Assembly: GCA_014656015.1 (NCBI GenBank)
Contig: BNBP01000003.1
Location: forward strand, 62,001-126,000
Direction: 5' to 3'
DNA: 64,000 bases
Source of the DNA: Streptomyces griseoaurantiacus
GTDB taxonomy: Bacteria; Actinomycetota; Actinomycetes; Streptomycetales; Streptomycetaceae
Numbering within the stretch: the stretch's first letter is position 1; each line of letters begins with the position of its first letter. The notes beneath the pieces were generated by a model, which saw nothing but the letters and a program-made list of their open reading frames with translations, searched no databases and was not told where the DNA came from. This document shows positions 1-8,927 of this stretch, piece by piece. Made by a program: the position numbers and the translations under genes.

Positions 1-1307
1 GTGCGCAGCAGTGTCTCGCCGCTCAGGCCCTGTTCCAGCCTGCGGCGCACCAGCCCGAGCATTCCCTCCTGGCCGAGGCGTTCCCCCGTGTTCCCGACGT
101 GGCCCTCTATGAGGCCGTCGGTGTAGAGCATCAGGCTCCACGCGGCCCCCAGCTCCACCTGCGTACGGGGCCAGCGGGCCCGCGGCAGCAGGCCCAGCGC
201 GGGGCCGTTGTTGTCGTACGGCAGCAGCTCCGGCGCCCGGCCGGGGCGGGCGACCAGCGGGGCCGGATGGCCGGCCAGGCACAGGCCCGCGCGACGGCCG
301 TCCGGCGCGATGTCCACCGTGCACAGCGTCGCGAAGATCTCGTCGTTGTCGCGCTCGTGCTCCAGCACCTGTTGGAGCGTGGAGAGCAACTGGTCGCCGC
401 ACAGCCCCGCCAGCGTCAGCGCCCGCCAGGCTATGCGCAGCTCCACGCCGAGCGCCGCCTCGTCGGGACCGTGCCCGCAGACGTCACCGATCATCGCGTG
501 CACGGTGCCGTCCGGGGTGCGCACGGTGTCGTAGAAGTCCCCGCCGAGCAGCGCGCGCGAGCGGCCGGGCCGGTAGCGGGCCGCGAAGCGCAGGGAGGAG
601 CCCTCGAGGAGCGGTGTCGGGAGCAGCCCGCGCTCCAGCCGGGCGTTCTCCTGCGCGCGCAGCTTCGACTCGGTCAGCCGCCGTTCGGCGGTGTCCGAGC
701 GCTTGCGTTCCACCGCGTACCGGATCGCCCGGCTCAGCAGCCTGCCGTCCAGCTCCTCGCGCAGCAGGTAGTCCTGCGCGCCCACGCGCACCGCCTCGGC
801 GCCGCGCTCGGCGTCACCGCTGGCGGTCAGCGCGAGGACGGCGTGCCGGGGCGCGAGCTCCAGCACGTGGCGCAGTACCACCAGCTCGTCCTCGCTGTCG
901 GCGGCCCGGCCGGGCGCGGGCAGCGCGAGGTCGAGCAGGATGCAGTGGACGTCGTCGGTGAGCAGCCGCTCGGCCTCGGTGAGGTTGCGGGCCGTGCGCA
1001 GTCGGATGGGGCGGCCCGCCGAGTCGAGCATCTCGGGCACGATCGGCGAGCCCGCCGGGTCGTCCTCGATCACCAGCAGGGTGAGGTTGGCGGGCGTGGC
1101 GTCGGCGGAGGCCGGCGCGGCGGGCACGGCGGAGCCGTCCGGCACGGCCGTGCCGTCGGCCGGCGCGTCCGTGGCCGGACCGCGGACGCCCTCGGCGGGC
1201 GGCTCGCGGCCCGTCTCCGTGGACGGGCCGCCGACGTGGGGCGCGGCCTGAGCCTGACCACTCTCCGCGGCCGGGATCGCTCTCTGCCGCGGTACGGGTA
1301 CGGGCAT
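1..1307 (-). CDS. Response-regulator / SpoIIE-type PP2C phosphatase, 3' end cut by window
   Basis: The first 435 codons of a minus-strand gene lie here; its C-terminus runs off the window. After a Pro/Ala-rich leader of about 75 residues comes a receiver-like domain (LLVIEDDPAG, then DVHCILLDLALP carrying the putative phospho-Asp). A coiled segment (DTAERRLTESKLRAQENARL) leads into a PP2C/SpoIIE catalytic domain with metal-binding motifs GGDFYD and IGDVCGHG and later LMLYTDGLIEG. Enzymes of this type dephosphorylate anti-sigma-factor antagonists or related phosphoproteins, so an environmental signalling role is inferred. The ATG at 1307 was chosen for the purine-rich GGAGGGAAGGA shortly upstream. 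The partner genes are not in view. Confidence 0.85.
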   Translation of the reverse strand, partial: MPVPVPRQRAIPAAESGQAQAAPHVGGPSTETGREPPAEGVRGPATDAPADGTAVPDGSAVPAAPASADATPANLTLLVIEDDPAGSPIVPEMLDSAGRPIRLRTARNLTEAERLLTDDVHCILLDLALPAPGRAADSEDELVVLRHVLELAPRHAVLALTASGDAERGAEAVRVGAQDYLLREELDGRLLSRAIRYAVERKRSDTAERRLTESKLRAQENARLERGLLPTPLLEGSSLRFAARYRPGRSRALLGGDFYDTVRTPDGTVHAMIGDVCGHGPDEAALGVELRIAWRALTLAGLCGDQLLSTLQQVLEHERDNDEIFATLCTVDIAPDGRRAGLCLAGHPAPLVARPGRAPELLPYDNNGPALGLLPRARWPRTQVELGAAWSLMLYTDGLIEGHVGNTGERLGQEGMLGLVRRRLEQGLSGETLLR

Positions 1308-1747
1308 CGTCTTGGGTTCCTTCCCTCCCCCCGAGGGCGTGGTGGCGCGAAGGACCTCGCCCACCGACGGGGACCATAGCGGTAGCCGCGCCCGCAGCGG
1401 AATGGTGTTCCGGACCACGCGGGGCAGGGCGCCACCGTCATATGCCGCGATACGCGGCGGACTTGGACACCCCGGGACGGGGTGCGGGATGACGAACGTC
1501 ACGTGCGCGGCACACCCTTCGACGGCCCGCCGAGGGACGGACGGTGGGGTGCGTCACGCGACACCGCACGTCACCCCGGCCTTGGCGCCCCGTGCCTCGC
1601 GCCGGCAGGGGGCACGGTCGAGGACCGCCTGCCGGGTGGCGCGGACCTTGCCCACCGCTGCCGAGGACGTCCTCGCGCGGCGCCGTGGACATCGTCAGGC
1701 GGTGCCGCGGGTGTCACCCGGCTTCGCGAGGGCGTGCGCGGTGCGCC

Positions 1748-2926
1748 TCACGCGTCGGGGCGCACCACCCCGAGTATCGGCATCGTGCCCGCGCCGGCGA
1801 TCGTCACCGTGCGGCCGGGGCGCGGGGCGTGGACGATCTTGCCGTCGCCCAGGTACATGGCCACGTGGCTCGCGTCCTCGAAGTAGATGATCAGGTCACC
1901 GGGGCGCATGTCCGCGAGGGCGACGTGAGGGAGTCGCTTCCACTGCTCCTGCGAGGTCCGCGGGATCGCGTGGCCGGCGGCGAGCCAGGCCTGTGACGTC
2001 AGTCCCGAGCAGTCGTAGGAGTTCGGCCCCTCGGCGCCCCACACGTACGGCTTGCCGATCTGGTCCGTGGCGAAGGCCACCGCCTCGCGGCCCGCCGCGG
2101 ACGCCTTGGTGTTCACGTCCTTCAGCACACCGGAGTCGAGCCAGGCGGTCTGCGCCTGCCGGGCGGCCTCCTCCTCCAGCTTGGCCAGCCGCTCCTTCTC
2201 CTTCGCCTCCAACTGGTCCTGGAGGGTCTCCGCGGCGGCGATCCGCTTCTTCACCCGCTTCTTCGCAGAGGCCTTCTCCTTGCGGTTGGCCTCCAGCTTC
2301 TCGTAGCGGTCGGAGGCGTCGCTGGAGAGCTTCCCCAGATCGGTCTTGGTCTGCTTCAGCTCGTCGATCAGGCCCATGGTGGCCTGCTGGCCCTGCCGGG
2401 CGAGTTGGGCACCGTCGAGGAACTTCTGCGGGTCCTCGCTCAGCCAGAGCTGCATCTCCGGCGGCAGGGTCCCGCCGCGGTACTGGGCGCGGGCCGCGGC
2501 GCCGGCCCGGTCCTGCAGTTCACCCAGCTTCGCCTTGGCCGCGTCGATCTGGCGGTTCAGCTCGGCGATGCGGGCGGACTGGCTCTCGGCCTTCTCCTCG
2601 GCGGCGTTGTAGGCGTCCGTGGCGACCGCGGCCTGGTGGTACAGCTTGTCCAACTTCTCCTGCACGGCCTCGAGTTGAGCGTCGGTCGCCGTGTCCTCCG
2701 TCGAGGTGGGCGGGGTGCCGGCCGAACTGCCGTCCGTCGAACCGCCGTCGGCGGAGTTCTTGGCGTCCGCCGACGCGTCCCCGCCTCCCTGGCCGCCGGA
2801 GGACGGCGCGGGCGGGGGCTTCGGCGCCGAAGCGCTCGCGAACGCCGTGCCCGGTGCGCTCAGCACGGTGACCGCGCAGACCAGGGCGATGGCCGCCGTG
2901 GTCAGGCTCCGCTGTCCGGATCCCAT
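1748..2926 (-). CDS. Secreted NlpC/P60 peptidoglycan hydrolase with coiled coil
   Basis: 392 residues. A Sec signal peptide (TTAAIALVCAVTVLSAPGTAFA) is followed by a Ser/Gly-rich linker and a long charged coiled coil (about residues 75-260, rich in Lys/Glu/Ala). The C-terminal NlpC/P60 domain (about 280-392) has the catalytic Cys in YDCSGLTSQAW, a His in SHVAMYLG and a later His in IVHAPRPG. The architecture matches RipA-like D,L-endopeptidases, which cut peptide stems during growth, division or spore germination; the coiled coil probably controls access to the active site. The start at 2926 is supported by GGGGGACGGAG just upstream. It stands alone, with a 342-nt gap to the next gene. Confidence 0.92.
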   Translation of the reverse strand: MGSGQRSLTTAAIALVCAVTVLSAPGTAFASASAPKPPPAPSSGGQGGGDASADAKNSADGGSTDGSSAGTPPTSTEDTATDAQLEAVQEKLDKLYHQAAVATDAYNAAEEKAESQSARIAELNRQIDAAKAKLGELQDRAGAAARAQYRGGTLPPEMQLWLSEDPQKFLDGAQLARQGQQATMGLIDELKQTKTDLGKLSSDASDRYEKLEANRKEKASAKKRVKKRIAAAETLQDQLEAKEKERLAKLEEEAARQAQTAWLDSGVLKDVNTKASAAGREAVAFATDQIGKPYVWGAEGPNSYDCSGLTSQAWLAAGHAIPRTSQEQWKRLPHVALADMRPGDLIIYFEDASHVAMYLGDGKIVHAPRPGRTVTIAGAGTMPILGVVRPDA

Positions 2927-3268
2927 ACTCCGTCCCCCAAATAACTGAGTTTCCCGTCAGTAACTTTCGGACGCCTGGGGGATCGTGCCACGTCGTCGCC
3001 CGGAACGACAGGGTGCGTGTCGTACCGGGAGTCTTTCTCCCCTTCTCGCGTCCTTACCGCGTCCTTGTCGCGTCCGCGACGACGATCTCCCGGCGACTGT
3101 GACGAACGACGTGCGGAGATCGTTCCCTGCCGGGTTCGGTCCCGTGGCGCCGGTGCGCCGTAACGCCGGTGCGCCGGTGCGTCGGATCCTCGTACCGCCG
3201 TCCGCCGTCCGCCGCCTGCCGTCCGTCTGCCGCCGTCCGCCGGCGTCGCCGGGGCGGCTCGCCGTCCG

Positions 3269-4126
3269 CTACGCGGCGGAGGGCGGTGCCGGCACCGAGG
3301 CCGGCGTCCAGCCGCGGGGCGCCAACGCCTGCCAGGCCACGGTGACCTCACCCTGGCGCCAGCGCCCTGCGGTGTCCGCCACCGGCCAGTCGCCGGTCAG
3401 CGCGCGGACCGTGCGTATCCAGCGCTGGCGTGCACCGTAGGAGGCGTACGGCGCCGCCGAGGCCCAGGCGCGGTCGAAGTCGCGCAGGAACGCGTGCACC
3501 GGCTCCCCCGTGACGTTGCGGTGGATGAGCGCCTTCGGGAGTCTTTCCGCGAGGTCGGAGGGGCGTTCCAGGGACCCGAGCCGGGTCGCGAAGGTCACGG
3601 TGCGGGGGCCCTCGGGGCCGAGCGCGACCCAGACGTGCCGTCGGCCGATCTCGTCGCACGTGCCCTCGACGAGCAGTCCGCCGCGGGAGCCGGTCGCCGG
3701 GTCGGCGGGGGCCAGTCGGGCGCACAGCCGCCGCCAGACCGCGGCGACCACCTCCTCGTCGTACTGCCGCAGGACGTTCGCGGCGCGGATCAGGGCGGGG
3801 CGGCCGGGGACCGGGACCTCGAAGCCGCCGTGCCGGAAGTCCAGCCCGTCCCGTGCGTAGGGCTGCGCGGCGGCGACGCGGGCGGGGTCGATCTCGATGC
3901 CGACGACGCGGGTGCGGGGGGCGGCGGAGTGGAGCCGGCGCAGCAACTCGACGGCGGTCCAGGGCGCCGCACCGTAACCGAGGTCGACGGCGAGGGGGGC
4001 GGGGGAGCGGCGGAGTTCGGCGCCGTGGGCCGCCGCGATCCAGCGGTCCATGCGGCGGAGCCGGTTGGGGTTGGTGGTCCCGCGTGTCGCCGTACCCACG
4101 GGGCGGGACGCTGCGCGGGTTGTCAT
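3269..4126 (-). CDS. Class I SAM-dependent methyltransferase
   Basis: 285 residues from the ATG at 4126. A glycine-rich SAM-binding motif I is seen in [20 protein letters not shown], with the following acidic strand [14 protein letters not shown]. The rest ([20 protein letters not shown] and the C-terminal helices) does not point to a substrate. The open frame extends far upstream, but residues before this ATG are low-complexity shadow sequence. The gene is followed by 342 nt before the NlpC/P60 gene and is divergent from mshA. The enzyme class is clear from the Rossmann motif; the substrate is unknown. Confidence 0.8.
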   Translation of the reverse strand: MTTRAASRPVGTATRGTTNPNRLRRMDRWIAAAHGAELRRSPAPLAVDLGYGAAPWTAVELLRRLHSAAPRTRVVGIEIDPARVAAAQPYARDGLDFRHGGFEVPVPGRPALIRAANVLRQYDEEVVAAVWRRLCARLAPADPATGSRGGLLVEGTCDEIGRRHVWVALGPEGPRTVTFATRLGSLERPSDLAERLPKALIHRNVTGEPVHAFLRDFDRAWASAAPYASYGARQRWIRTVRALTGDWPVADTAGRWRQGEVTVAWQALAPRGWTPASVPAPPSAA

Positions 4127-4347
4127 GCGTACGAGATTAGGCGGGAGCGGCAGATGCCGTGCGGGCCTGTGGACAACTCCCGCCCACGTGCGCCCGGCCA
4201 TCCGCCGGGTACCCGGAAACGGAAGGGAGCCGCGACGACAAGGCTCTCGGAAGGCCACCGCTACAGGGCCGCCGACGAAGTGCCGACGCAAGCGAGCTCG
4301 AACGGTTGAGCGAACTCGGGTAATAAGTAGGCAAAATTCCGTCCGCC

Positions 4348-4376
4348 GGAAATGGAGTGGAACGCTCCGGTGTTGG
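4348..4376 (+). promoter_or_regulatory. Possible sigma-R-type promoter of mshA
   Basis: GGAAAT at 4348-4353 and GTTGG at 4372-4376 are separated by 18 nt, close to the thiol-stress sigma-R pattern GGGAAT-N18/19-GTT. Mycothiol synthesis genes are known sigma-R targets in Streptomyces. One -35 base departs from consensus, so this is a candidate only. It lies about 80 nt upstream of the mshA start. Confidence 0.35.
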
Positions 4377-4454
4377 CCCTGGTCGGAGGGCCAGCCACGC
4401 CCACCACCGCGCCCGACACGCCCCCGTCCGCCCGCTGCAAGGAGGAACGCCACC

Positions 4455-5828
4455 GTGAGCCAGTACATCAACAGGCTCGGGCGTCGATCGGCAGCAAGCT
4501 CCCCCACTCCCCGCCTGCGTCTCGCCCGCCGCCCCCGGCGCGTCGCGATGCTGTCCGTGCACACCTCCCCGCTGCACCAGCCCGGTACGGGCGACGCCGG
4601 CGGCATGAACGTCTACATCGTGGAGCTGGCCCAGCGGCTCGCCGCCCAGAACATCCAGGTCGAGATCTTCACCCGCGCCACCAGCGCCTCCGTGGCGCCC
4701 ACCGTGGAACTGTGCCCCGGCGTCCTCGTCCGGCACATCGACGCCGGCCCCTACGAGGGTCTGGCCAAGGAGGACCTCCCCGCCCAGCTGTGCGCCTTCA
4801 CCCACGGCGTGATGCAGGCATGGGCCGGCCACCGCCCCGGCCACTACGACCTCGTCCACTCGCACTACTGGCTCTCCGGCCACGTCGGCTGGCTCGCCGC
4901 CCAGCGCTGGGGCGTCCCGCTCGTGCACGCCATGCACACCATGGCCAAGGTCAAGAACGCCAGCCTCGCCGCCGGCGACACCCCCGAGCCCGCCGCGCGC
5001 GTGATCGGCGAGACCCAGGTCGTGCGCGCCGCCGACCGCCTCATCGCCAACACCACCGAGGAGGCCGGGGAACTGCTTCGCCACTACGAGGCGGACCCCG
5101 CGCGCGTCGCCGTCGTCCATCCCGGCGTCAACCTGGAACGCTTCCGTCCCGCGGACGGCCGCGCCGCCGCCCGTGCCCGGCTCGGCCTGCCCCAGGACGC
5201 GCTCGTGCCCCTCTTCGCGGGCCGCATCCAGCCCCTCAAGGCCCCCGACATACTCCTGCGCGCCGTCGCCGTCCTCCTCGACCGGCGTCCCGAACTGCGC
5301 TCCCGCATGGTCGTCCCCGTCGTGGGCGGTCCCAGCGGCAGTGGCCTGGCCAAGCCCGAGGGACTGCAGAAGCTCGCCGCCCGGCTCGGCATAGCCGACG
5401 TCGTACGGTTCCGGCCGCCCGTCGCCCAGGACCAGCTCGCCGACTGGTTCCGGGCCGCCTCCGTCCTGGTCATGCCCTCCTACAGCGAGTCGTTCGGCCT
5501 GGTCGCCATAGAGGCGCAGGCGGCCGGTACGCCGGTGCTCGCCGCGGCCGTCGGCGGTCTGCCGGTCGCCGTGCGGGACCGCTCCACGGGCTTCCTGGTG
5601 GACGGCCACGACCCCGTCGCCTACGCGCGCGTGCTGGAGGATTTCGCCGACACGCCGACGCTCACCGACACCATGGGCGACGCCGCCGCCCGGCACGCCC
5701 GCTGCTTCGGCTGGGACGCGGCCGCCGCCGCCACCGCCGAGGTGTACACGGGTGCCGTCCACGACCACCGGCGCCGCATGCGTGCGGCCGCCGCCGAGGC
5801 CCGTCGCGTACGCTCCCACCATGGCTGA
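4455..5828 (+). CDS. mshA: D-inositol-3-phosphate glycosyltransferase, first step of mycothiol synthesis
   Basis: 457 residues from GTG at 4455, preceded by AAGGAGG at 4439. It is a GT-B family 4 glycosyltransferase transferring GlcNAc from UDP-GlcNAc to 1L-inositol-1-phosphate. The N-terminal domain holds the diagnostic glycine loop in [15 protein letters not shown] and the [14 protein letters not shown] segment; the C-terminal domain has [14 protein letters not shown] and the nucleotide-sugar motif [20 protein letters not shown]. Full length for MshA, cytoplasmic. The last 8 bases overlap the start of the downstream YbjN-like gene, so translation is probably coupled. A possible sigma-R promoter lies upstream. 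The low-complexity N-terminal 30 residues are typical of streptomycete homologues. Confidence 0.95.
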   Translation: MSQYINRLGRRSAASSPTPRLRLARRPRRVAMLSVHTSPLHQPGTGDAGGMNVYIVELAQRLAAQNIQVEIFTRATSASVAPTVELCPGVLVRHIDAGPYEGLAKEDLPAQLCAFTHGVMQAWAGHRPGHYDLVHSHYWLSGHVGWLAAQRWGVPLVHAMHTMAKVKNASLAAGDTPEPAARVIGETQVVRAADRLIANTTEEAGELLRHYEADPARVAVVHPGVNLERFRPADGRAAARARLGLPQDALVPLFAGRIQPLKAPDILLRAVAVLLDRRPELRSRMVVPVVGGPSGSGLAKPEGLQKLAARLGIADVVRFRPPVAQDQLADWFRAASVLVMPSYSESFGLVAIEAQAAGTPVLAAAVGGLPVAVRDRSTGFLVDGHDPVAYARVLEDFADTPTLTDTMGDAAARHARCFGWDAAAAATAEVYTGAVHDHRRRMRAAAAEARRVRSHHG

Positions 5829-6339
5829 GGAGGAGCAGCGGGTGACGCGTGCGGGTGAGGTCGTCGAGGCCGCCCTGAAGGATGCCGAGCTCGAGTGGGA
5901 GAGCCCGGAGCCCGGCGCGTACGTCGTCAAGCTCCCCGGCACACGGAAGCTGTCGACCACCCTTTCCCTGCGCCTCGGCCGGCACGCGCTCTCCCTGAAC
6001 GCCTTCGTCGTCCGCCACCCCGACGAGAACGAGGCCGGAGTCCACCGCTGGCTCCTGGAGCGCAACCTCAAGCTGTACGGCGTCGCCTACGCCGTCGACC
6101 GCCTCGGCGACATCTACCTCGCGGGCAAGGTGCCGCTGGCCGCCGTCACTCCCGAGGAGCTCGACCGCCTCCTCGGCTCCGTCCTGGAGGCGGCGGACGG
6201 CGATTTCAACACCCTCCTCGAACTCGGGTTCGCCTCGGCGATCCGCAAGGAGTACGCGTGGCGGGTCTCGCGCGGCGAGTCCACGCGCAACCTGGAGGCG
6301 TTCACCCGCCTCACCCGGGACGTGGACGAGGAGACCTGA
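5821..6339 (+). CDS. YbjN-domain protein (type III secretion chaperone-like fold)
   Basis: 172 residues beginning [20 protein letters not shown], with the ATG inside the last codons of mshA (ATGGCTGA overlap). The compact alpha/beta domain ([39 protein letters not shown] strands) matches the YbjN/TY-Chap-like family, usually annotated as bacterial sensory transduction regulators without a defined biochemical role. Its conserved position after mshA in actinomycetes suggests a link with mycothiol or stress physiology, which is inference. No signal peptide or membrane segment is seen. Confidence 0.82.
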   Translation: MAEEEQRVTRAGEVVEAALKDAELEWESPEPGAYVVKLPGTRKLSTTLSLRLGRHALSLNAFVVRHPDENEAGVHRWLLERNLKLYGVAYAVDRLGDIYLAGKVPLAAVTPEELDRLLGSVLEAADGDFNTLLELGFASAIRKEYAWRVSRGESTRNLEAFTRLTRDVDEET

Positions 6340-6433
6340 GCCACGGCCCGAGCGGGAGCCCGTGACGCCGGGACGCTGCGAAGTCGCGTGGCGGGCGCGG
6401 CGTTCGAGTCCGTGTGGCCGGCGCGCCGCCGCT

Positions 6434-7252
6434 TCAGCCGGTGCGGACAGCCGCGCCGTCGCCCGCCCGCGCGTACCGCCCGGGTGTGACCCCGACCAGG
6501 CGCCGGAAGTGCCGGGTCAGGTGCGCCTGGTCGTAGAACCCGCTGGCGACCGCGGTGTCGGCCGGCCGCATTCCCCGCAGCAGCAGCCGACGGGCGTGTT
6601 CGACCCGGCGTGACATCAGGTACTGGTGCGGCGCGATCCCGAAACGGCGGCTGAACGCCCGTACGAGGTGTGCCGGATGTGCGTGCACGAGACGCGCCGC
6701 CTCCTGAAGCGCGACGCCCTCCACGAGCCGCGCGTCGAGCAGTTCGCGCAGCCGGTGGGCGACGCCGCGGTCCGGGGGCGGCACCCGGAGGCGCTGCCGG
6801 GGCCGCAGATGCCCGTACAGCCGTTCGGTGACGAGGGTCAGCCGGCTTGCCGCCTCGAACTCGTCGCCGGGCCGGCCGAGCGCGGTGTGCAGTTGCCCGA
6901 TCCGGGCGCGCAGCAGAGGGTCGCGCAGGTCGGGGCCGTCGACGGCGGCCCCCACCAGCCCCGCGTCGAGCACGGAGAGGTCGAGGTAGAGCACCCGCTT
7001 GCGGAAGCCCCGCTCGGTCACCGGCGAGCCGTTGTGCGGGACGTGCGGCGGCAGCAGGGAGACGGTGTCGTGCGGGGTGCCGTGCTCGTGCCGGTCCAGG
7101 TCGTACCGTACGGCGCCGTCGTCCACGATCAGCAGCGTCCAGGCGTCGTGGACGTGCATCGGGTAGGCGTACCCCGTGTAGTGGGCGTGGAAGACCTCCA
7201 CGACACCCGGTACGCGCGGGCGCCAGGCGGAGACCTCGCGCTGAGCGGCCAT
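6434..7252 (-). CDS. AraC-family transcriptional regulator
   Basis: 272 residues from ATG at 7252 (MAAQREVSAWRPR). The N-terminal half is a cupin-type sensing domain (FHAHYTGYAYPMHVHDAWTL with paired His residues, then LLPPHVPHNG). The C-terminal 100 residues form the double helix-turn-helix of AraC/XylS proteins (ALQEAARLVHAHPAHLVRAF, then TAVASGFYDQAHLTRHFRRL and GVTPGRYARA). A TTG five codons upstream keeps the frame open but is less likely. It is divergent from a DUF2000 gene across about 50 bases, the usual arrangement of a local regulator with its target. The effector is unknown. Confidence 0.9.
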   Translation of the reverse strand: MAAQREVSAWRPRVPGVVEVFHAHYTGYAYPMHVHDAWTLLIVDDGAVRYDLDRHEHGTPHDTVSLLPPHVPHNGSPVTERGFRKRVLYLDLSVLDAGLVGAAVDGPDLRDPLLRARIGQLHTALGRPGDEFEAASRLTLVTERLYGHLRPRQRLRVPPPDRGVAHRLRELLDARLVEGVALQEAARLVHAHPAHLVRAFSRRFGIAPHQYLMSRRVEHARRLLLRGMRPADTAVASGFYDQAHLTRHFRRLVGVTPGRYARAGDGAAVRTG

Positions 7253-7301
7253 GCAAAAAACGTACAAGACCCGGACCCGAGCGGATCGGCAGTCTCACTC
7301 C

Positions 7302-7835
7302 ATGAGCACCGAGTCCATGGGCACCGAGTCCGCGAACAAGAGCGAGAGCAAGGGGAGGGGCGGGAGCGGGAGCGAGGGCGAGAGCGCCGGGGGCCCCGCG
7401 CAGGGCGCCGGTCCGGCCCCCGGCACCCGCTTCGACACCAAGATCGCCGTACTGCTCCGCGACGACCTGGAGACGTGGCAGCGCCTCAACGTGACCGCGT
7501 TCCTGGTCAGCGGCCTGGGACCGCAGGTGCCCGAGGTGGTCGGGGAACCCTATGAGGACGCGGACGGCGTGGGGTACCTGCCGATGTTCCGCCAGCCGGT
7601 GCTGATCTTCGAGGGGACGAAGGAGACCCTGAAGGCGGCCCACACCCGCGCACTCTCCCGCGCGCTGCCCCGGGCCCTGTTCACCCGCGACCTGTTCGCG
7701 ACGGGCAACGACCACGACAACCGCGCGGCGGTGCGGGCCGTGCCGACCACGGATCTGGATCTCGTCGGCCTCGCGGTGTACGGGCCCCGCAACGCGGTCG
7801 ACAAGACCTTCAAGGGCGCGCGCATGCACCCGTGA
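7302..7835 (+). CDS. DUF2000-family protein
   Basis: 177 residues from ATG at 7302. A Ser/Gly/Glu low-complexity leader of about 40 residues precedes the conserved region DTKIAVLLRDDLETWQRLNV ... FLVSGLGPQVPEVVGEPYED ... TGNDHDNRAAVRAV. The pattern agrees with DUF2000, small alpha/beta proteins resembling peptidyl-tRNA hydrolase II folds but of unknown function. A second in-frame ATG follows closely (MGTESANK). It is divergent from the AraC gene, so probably its target. No signal peptide. Confidence 0.75.
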   Translation: MSTESMGTESANKSESKGRGGSGSEGESAGGPAQGAGPAPGTRFDTKIAVLLRDDLETWQRLNVTAFLVSGLGPQVPEVVGEPYEDADGVGYLPMFRQPVLIFEGTKETLKAAHTRALSRALPRALFTRDLFATGNDHDNRAAVRAVPTTDLDLVGLAVYGPRNAVDKTFKGARMHP

Positions 7836-8170
7836 ACACCACTCCGCCCGTTACCCACTTTCGAGTGACGGTGCGGAAGCCTTCCGGGGTGGCGTGACCT
7901 GGCGTGCGGTCCCGGCGGGCCGGTGTTCGCGGGGCGGAGACGGTCGACGCGTCGTCAACATGACGCCGTCACACCATAAATGGACGTTGCAGGTGACCGT
8001 CACGGAAATATGGACAAGGTGTAACACGACGTCTATGTCGGGTTCACGTGACGGGCTTCGGGAGCACTGTGGGGACGTGCGGCCGGCCGGTCGCACCCGC
8101 ACCTCGCACCGTTTCCGTCCGCGGCATCACGCCGTGGACGAGGCGTGCCCGCATCATGCAGGGGGAACCT
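7836..8170. other. Non-coding interval upstream of the lamin-tail gene
   Basis: 335 bases with no convincing gene. The central part (about 7970-8045) is less G+C-rich than its surroundings and includes AT-richer stretches such as caccataaatgg and ggaaatatgg, so it probably holds the promoter and leader of the downstream secreted protein. No hairpin or known operator was recognised. Confidence 0.4.
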
Positions 8171-8650
8171 GTGTTCCATTCCGCTCCCGCTTCCTTCTCC
8201 TCCCGCCGTCTCGCCGCCGCAGTGCTCGCGGCGGGCACTCTGCTCGGCGTGGCCGCGCTGCCGGCGTCCGCCGCCGACCACGCGCGCCCGCACCGCCAGG
8301 AGGTGCAGATCACCCAGGTGAAGTACGACGCCGCTCCGGGGAGGGACGACCGCAACAACCGCACCCTCAACAGGGAGTGGGTGGAGATCTCCAACCGTGG
8401 CCGCCACGGGGTCAACCTGAGCGGCTGGACGCTGTCCGACAGGGACGGCCACACCTACACCTTCCGTCACTACCGCCTCGACGGCCGCTCCTCGGTGCGC
8501 GTCCACACCGGACGGGGCTTCGACACCCGCCACGACCTGTTCCAGGACCGCAGCCGCGAGGTCTGGGACAACCACGACACGGCGACCCTGCGCAACGACC
8601 GCGGCCACCGTGTCGACAGCGAGTCCTGGGGGCGCGGCCGTCACCACTGA
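8171..8650 (+). CDS. Secreted lamin-tail-domain (LTD) protein
   Basis: 159 residues from GTG at 8171, with AGGGGG five bases upstream; an ATG at 8156 is an alternative. Signal peptide RRLAAAVLAAGTLLGVAALP ending in ASAAD is followed by one small beta-sandwich domain: VQITQVKYDAA, REWVEISNRGRHGVNLSGWT, then LSDRDGHTYTFRHYRLDGRS. This is the lamin-tail pattern of small extracellular Streptomyces proteins; LTD domains often sit on surface nucleases and other exported proteins as binding modules. Nothing else is attached, so this is a stand-alone secreted module of unknown ligand. Its TGA is the first element of a 14-bp tandem repeat. Confidence 0.85.
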   Translation: MFHSAPASFSSRRLAAAVLAAGTLLGVAALPASAADHARPHRQEVQITQVKYDAAPGRDDRNNRTLNREWVEISNRGRHGVNLSGWTLSDRDGHTYTFRHYRLDGRSSVRVHTGRGFDTRHDLFQDRSREVWDNHDTATLRNDRGHRVDSESWGRGRHH

Positions 8651-8774
8651 CGCGTCGGTCGTGACGCGTCGGTCGTGACGCGCCGGTCGTGACGCGTCGG
8701 TCGTGACGCGCCGGTCGTGACGCGCCGGTCGTGACGCGTCGGTCGTGACGCGTCGGTCGTGACGCGTCGGTCGT
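8649..8774. repeat. Nine tandem copies of a 14-bp repeat starting at a stop codon
   Basis: Unit gacgcgYcggtcgt, nine head-to-tail copies without a gap. Copies 3, 5 and 6 have C and the others T at the variable base. The first copy begins at the second base of the lamin-tail TGA. No spacing or flanks suggest CRISPR. Possible mRNA 3'-end structure or slippage product. Confidence 0.95.
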
Positions 8775-8792
8775 GACCCGGCACGCGTGAAG

Positions 8793-8831
8793 AAGCTCCC
8801 TGCCCGCGGAGGTCTCGTGGGCAGGGAGCTT
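8793..8831. terminator. Perfect 13-bp hairpin between lamin-tail gene and XRE regulator
   Basis: AAGCTCCCTGCCC at 8793-8805 is exactly complementary to 8819-8831 with a 13-base loop. There is no U-tract, as is common for high-GC terminators. Two GGGGAGCTTTCGC copies follow at about 8838 and 8875, echoing the right arm. Confidence 0.7.
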
Positions 8832-8927
8832 CCCTGTGCGGGGAGCTTTCGCCTGTGGGGACCGGTCGCGAGCGGGGAGCTTTCGCGTCGTGGGGGGTGT
8901 GTCGTGCGGGTGCGGCAGACTGGGATC

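Noticed and set aside
2930..3268. Possible c-di-AMP (ydaO) riboswitch upstream of the NlpC/P60 gene
   Set aside because: A 3' segment on the minus strand (CCGAACCCGGCAG) recalls the ydaO core, but the GAGCCGGGG and GGGGTGAA elements and the CUAAC that should follow were not found.
4137..6071. 644-residue minus-strand open frame opposite mshA
   Set aside because: Antisense shadow of mshA and the YbjN-like gene; composition without recognizable domains.
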